Assembly: GCA_021613375.1 (NCBI GenBank)
Contig: CM038726.1
Coordinates: forward strand, 4,386,525 to 4,450,524
Length of the DNA: 64,000 nucleotides
Origin: Megaleporinus macrocephalus
Lineage: Eukaryota; Chordata; Actinopteri; Characiformes; Anostomidae
Direction of reading: 5' to 3'
Made by a program: the position numbers and the translations under genes
The notes under the pieces: generated by a model
Database searches by the model: none
The model's input: only the letters and a program-made list of their open reading frames with translations
Told to the model about the DNA's origin: nothing
Shown here: in pieces, positions 61,287 through 64,000 of the stretch
Layout: the number at the start of each line of letters is the position of its first letter
Numbering within the stretch: the stretch's first letter is position 1

Positions 61287-62003
61287 TGTACAGGTGATTA
61301 TATGTGTTTCTGGTGTTTAAATATAAATATATTGTTTATTTTGAGGCAGTGTATAAAATATTCAGTGTCCAGATATTTAAGACTATAAACAAATACAGTA
61401 ACTGTATTACTCTCATAATAAACACATCCACTGAGTAACAATCTAAAATACTCATCTTCTTCTTTCTTTCTTTTAGATTTCTGTCCACTGACTCTGGATC
61501 CCAACACAGTAAATCGTTACCTCCGTCTGTCTGAGAAGAACAGAGTGGTGACGTACAGTAATAACCAGAGTTACTCTGATCATCCAGAGAGATTTACTGG
61601 CTGGTGTTATCAGGTTTTGAGTAAGGAGAGTGTGAGTGGACGCTGTTACTGGGAGGTTGAGTGGAGCAGTGAGAGAACTGTGTTCATATCAGTCTCATAT
61701 AAAGGAATCAGCAGGAAAGGAGGAGGTGATGAATGTGGGTTTGGATACAACAGTCAGTCCTGGAGTCTGGAATGTTCTCCCTCTCTCTGTTTCCTACACA
61801 ACAACATTCAGACTGAGATCTCAGGACCTTCATCCTCCAGAATAGGAGTGTATGTGGATCACAGTGCAGGAACTCTGTCCTTCTACAGCGTCTCTGATAC
61901 AATGACCCTCCTACACACAGTCCACACCACATTCACTCAGCCGCTCTACGCTGGGTTCAGGGTTTATGGTTCTGGATCATCTGTGAGATTATGTGATAAA
62001 TAA
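52500..62003 (+). CDS. finTRIM-type RING / B-box / coiled-coil / B30.2 protein, copy 2
   Basis: Same predicted role and exon structure as copy 1: 52,500-53,084, 53,413-53,508, 55,267-55,500, 55,704-55,863, 61,149-61,205 and 61,477-62,003, all GT-AG, 552 residues, frame intact. The RING has the usual PCGHSFC. Exon 1 differs from copy 1 at 12 codons by replacement and about five by silent change. In the B30.2 domain the changes cluster in loops: FTNWEQ versus FTGWCYQ, SSEGGIV versus SSERTV, LCFRHNNIETK versus LCFLHNNIQTE and GLSVYGFG versus GFRVYGSG. The one-codon gain and one-codon loss cancel out. Intron 4 is enlarged to 5.3 kb by a Tc1 element, a tandem duplication and a gene fragment. A closely related paralogue made by tandem duplication. 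Confidence 0.93.
54127..54584. mobile_element. hAT-type MITE in finTRIM copy 2 intron 2
   Basis: Inverted ends TAGGGGTGTAACGATAC (left) and TAGGGGTAAACAATAC (right, inverted) bracket 458 bp. A perfect 8-bp direct repeat GTGTTTAT flanks it (54,119-54,126 and 54,585-54,592), the target duplication length of hAT elements. It is non-coding and has no counterpart in copy 1. Confidence 0.88.
54780..54960 (+). mobile_element. LINE 3' tail in finTRIM copy 2 intron 2
   Basis: GTAAGAATTTGATTGTACAG, then TGTAACTGTCTGTTCTGC, then GACAATAAAACTCTAGAATC followed by TTGAATC. This matches the 3' end I associate with a common fish retroposon. It is 5'-truncated. Confidence 0.5.
56024..57564 (-). mobile_element. 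Tc1-like transposon in finTRIM copy 2 intron 4
   Basis: About 1.54 kb with long inverted ends: 56,024-56,220 mirrors 57,370-57,564, with shared ATTACTCAGAGTAGTCAGTG, ACAGCTTGTATAGCAGTCTA-like and GTACACCTCACAGTGAACAT. A transposase pseudogene lies between them. A surrounding copy-2-specific segment (55,884-57,755) is missing from copy 1. Confidence 0.85.
56333..57221 (-). pseudogene. Tc1-like transposase, decayed
   Basis: The start MAPHGEELSEDLRNIFVAL and IANTLKLSYRMVDKVIQRF form the N-terminal HTH. The C-terminal part has HGGGIIMVWGCMSAAGTGDL, FQHDND and PDLNPIEHLWG, the DDE catalytic region. The first catalytic aspartate appears as Glu (VLWSEKTK where WSDxTK is usual). The frame is split between 56,690 and 57,048. 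Such elements cut and paste at TA sites; this copy is inactive. Confidence 0.85.
58434..59600. repeat. Tandem duplication of a ~0.66-kb segment in intron 4
   Basis: Two diverged copies: TAGAGACTACAAGCTAAAAT at 58,495 and a one-base variant at 59,162, then GTGGGCTCATTATGTTTA, CCAAATTTTAACAGCAT and GTGCTACACATCCAAAAT in the same order. No coding signal. It is absent from finTRIM copy 1. Confidence 0.75.
59734..60677 (-). pseudogene. SAMD3-like / fish multicopy protein fragment, two exons, broken
   Basis: Minus strand, antisense to finTRIM copy 2. Exon 60,677-60,595 encodes DNAEVKRESVLRALCLYLNE and DDLIREYM, followed by a GTCAGT donor. The last exon (about 60,055-59,734) encodes DVAAIQQGVDGTFLGIYATR, NLSYPPK and, after a one-base frameshift near 59,855, ITFEVIQKLFLDLDANKLSH ending KTKLFSELE and TAG. 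The order matches the C-terminal region of a large fish family often labelled SAMD3-like or uncharacterised. Only the 3' end is present. The acceptor of the last exon is not visible and the intron holds a Tc1 relic. Confidence 0.6.
60110..60460 (+). mobile_element. Tc1-like transposase N-terminal relic
   Basis: GTATAAAAGCAGCAGC, GCAGACTGCTTCTACAAACA, CTCAGGAGCTCAGTGAACTC and TCCTCACTACTAAATATTCC are landmarks of a common fish Tc1-like element. The coding remnant is the HTH region SREISSLLNIPQSTVS-like. It lies within the intron of the SAMD3-like fragment. Confidence 0.7.
60757..61112 (+). repeat. (TTCTA)n pentanucleotide array before exon 5, copy 2
   Basis: About 70 TATTC units with periodic TTTTA and TATTA variants end about 35 bp before the exon 5 acceptor. 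Copy 1 has about eight units at the same place. Confidence 0.95.
61219..61283 (+). repeat. (CA)n microsatellite in intron 5, copy 2
   Basis: CA run following the exon 5 donor by 13 bp; shorter than in copy 1. Confidence 0.95.
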
Positions 62004-62133
62004 TGATTTATATATTGAATATGATGATTATCTTATAGATACATTCAGAATATTACTGACACTGTTTACACAATGAACCAGGTTAGTTTTTAATTATAGA
62101 TTAATAGAATCTGTAGTAAATTATAAAATCATA

Positions 62134-62139
62134 AATAAA
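62134..62139 (+). terminator. Poly(A) signal of finTRIM copy 2
   Basis: AATAAATAAA about 130 nt after the stop, as in copy 1. Confidence 0.65.
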
Positions 62140-62564
62140 TAAAGTTCTGTAAATGACAAAGTTGAACAAGTTGAAAAACAAGTATCTCCAAAACTGGAAC
62201 TTTACAGGAGAGGCTAAAAACTTTCTTTACTTTCAATGTGAGTCAATGGAACCAGAATTATTTCCAAGCTATTTTAAAGCGTTTCTATTGGTCCGTTCAT
62301 CATGAAATTCTCACACAGTGTAAACGGCAGCTGTCGTGTTTGAACGATGCAGAAGAATAAAATTCTATAAAGATGGAGATACATGTTTTTGTTTGGATAG
62401 TGACAATACGTATCTTTTTTAACTCTGTTTGATGTGGTCTGGGGATGAGTAGACCCCACTTTAAAACTTTTATTATGTCTAGCCCCGAGAGGATGTAACA
62501 AAGATATAAAGTCTATTGAACTATTGAGATATAATGTTTAGTCTTTCATTTCTATAGTTTATAG

Positions 62565-63680
62565 AATAACTTTTACATTTACACCAGCTTAAATCTCAAG
62601 TGTCTCTTATTGAAGTCAGAACCGTCTCACAACAAACCTTTAAAATCTCAATCATTACAAACAATAAAACTTAAAACTAATTTTAAAAACTCGTTTATGT
62701 TCTTTATTTTATCTTGATGGTCAGTGTGTGTGTATAACATGAGGGACATCTTGTGGTCATAAGCTGGTACTACATAGTAGAGATTAACAGTACAGTTCAT
62801 TCTCTACACATTGTGTTTTTCTAATCGACTGTATTGATTAACTGGAGTTCTATTGTGATGAGATTCACTGTAAATCATGTTAATATGTTTATGTACTTCA
62901 GATAAATATATGTATGTATATATCAGTGCAGTTATTCTATAGCTGTTCTGTAGCTTCATTCCAGTCCTTCCTTTGTTCAACACATGAAATGGAAATGGAG
63001 TCGTTGTTGACTGACTCTTGTGTTTTATCTTCGAACAAACACATATTTTTCATGTGATCAAGGAGTTTACTGGTGAAAATCTAGCCTCCATAGTACGACC
63101 TAAACATTTCCTAACTTCCTGAATGATCACTGTACAGTTCACCAGCAGACACAGTGATCAAAACTGTTAAACATGCTGGAAGTGATGAACTCGTCTACAA
63201 AACCTGCCTGTTGGGTAAGATCTCTGCAGAACTGCTGTTTCCTTCATACGTGGAAGAAGCTGAAGGACAGTTTTCTGATCTGGTGCTACTTACAGATATC
63301 AGGTGAATAAACAGAGTCACAGTTCTGCAGAGATATCAGGATCTTTTAGACGACAGGAAAGAGTTTCTTCACGTCTGGAACCGTAGAGAATACGGCCAGC
63401 TGGACGACCAACAGCAGCTTTTAGATTTGGTGTTGATGAAACATCTAACCAACATGTTAAATGACCTTAAACTTCTTATGTAACTGAAAATAGTACAAAG
63501 AAAACATATGAAATGTTGTAACTGAGTAATTTTATTGTTGTTATTTTTTAATTATTTGTCCATTTTTGTTCTAAAACCCGTATGTATCCTGCAGCATTAA
63601 TGGAGCTTCAGATGTACAAGTCTGTAACTATTTTCAGTTTTAACATCTCCAGATTATAAATATTTTATTAATTCATTTTC
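62565..63680 (+). repeat. Downstream duplication block, copy 2
   Basis: Collinear with 40,190-41,360. The inverted-repeat arm is 62,610-62,960. A 40-bp stretch present in copy 1 (GGATGGGGAGATGGTCAAAG onward) is deleted here near 62,993. Homology ends near 63,680, which marks the right end of the duplicated unit. Confidence 0.9.
62995..63483 (+). pseudogene. hAT-like transposase relic in downstream block, copy 2
   Basis: Counterpart of 40,630-41,165 with the GEMVKELL region deleted, an extra TGA, and the same TGA after LLTDIR. The last 50 codons (63,331-63,483) remain open, ending TNMLNDLKLLM. Copies differ by a few replacements and synonymous changes. Confidence 0.45.
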
Positions 63681-63683
63681 ACT

Positions 63684-64000
63684 ATGTATCACTATTAATA
63701 CTATTAATTACTATTAATTAATACTATTAATCTTCCTCTTATTTTTCTTCTGATTATACATTTTTATATATATTCATATACATTTTTATATTCATACATT
63801 TATATATATATATACATATAAAGCTGAGCAAAGGAAGTTAGGGTCAGAGGTTAATGTATGGTAGGTCTGGAAACATCTGGCTTGTATTAGTAAAACCCTA
63901 TAGCGTAGTCACTTCCACACCAAATATGAGAAGGTATTTGGACCACCAGTTTTTCTTTAAGCTATCAACAGCGCGTCGTCACAGAAGAAGAATAAACATC
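63684..64000. other. Right edge, nothing recognised
   Basis: ACTATTAAT repeats (63,690-63,735) and a TATATA-rich stretch (63,760-63,820), then unique-looking sequence to the window end. Confidence 0.4.

Overview
The window is vertebrate nuclear DNA, almost certainly from a teleost fish. It has multi-exon genes with GT-AG introns, dense Tc1-like, hAT-like and LINE relics typical of fish, and two genes of the fish-expanded finTRIM (ftr) family. Nothing in it is bacterial: there are no operons, CRISPR arrays or prophage. Most of the 64 kb is repeat-derived.

Layout. 1-6,312: microsatellite, an inverted pair of Tc1-like fragments and the last intron of a glycine receptor alpha gene. 6,313-6,594: terminal coding exon of that gene (glra4-like, + strand), with its 3'UTR to about 6,870. 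6,900-17,800: intergenic repeats, including a 16-bp perfect hairpin, diverged tandem repeats, a small Tc1-type element, an AT-rich degenerate satellite ending in (TTAGGG)n, a 37-bp minisatellite, nested elements with 0.48-kb inverted arms, and piggyBac-like palindromic ends. 17,887-21,884: complete rpl36a (eL42) on the minus strand, five exons, with a promoter carrying a TOP tract and an NRF1-type palindrome. 22,968-63,680: a tandem duplication carrying two complete finTRIM genes.

The two finTRIM genes (25,306-30,184 and 52,500-62,003) each have six coding exons of identical sizes (585, 96, 234, 160, 57 and 527 nt) and encode 552 residues in the order RING, B-boxes, coiled coil, PRY-SPRY. The duplicated unit also includes about 1.5 kb of upstream sequence with a putative non-coding first exon, and a downstream block carrying a dead hAT-like transposase. 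An inverted repeat of a few hundred bases lies on both sides of each gene. Mobile DNA has since entered each copy separately. Copy 1 carries a 47-bp minisatellite-bearing element in its second intron and a full-length Tx1-type LINE (34,938-40,017, 17-bp target duplication) 3' of the gene. Copy 2 carries an 8.3-kb upstream insertion holding a decayed DUF4806-type gene and a 62-copy 28-bp minisatellite, plus a hAT MITE, a Tc1 element and a broken SAMD3-like gene fragment in its introns.

Functionally, glra4-like encodes a glycine-gated chloride channel subunit and rpl36a a large-subunit ribosomal protein. The finTRIM genes are predicted RING E3 ligases of a family linked to fish antiviral immunity. 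The two finTRIM proteins differ mainly at RING-proximal sites and in the variable loops of the B30.2 domain. All functions are inferred from family resemblance read by eye; no database search was run.
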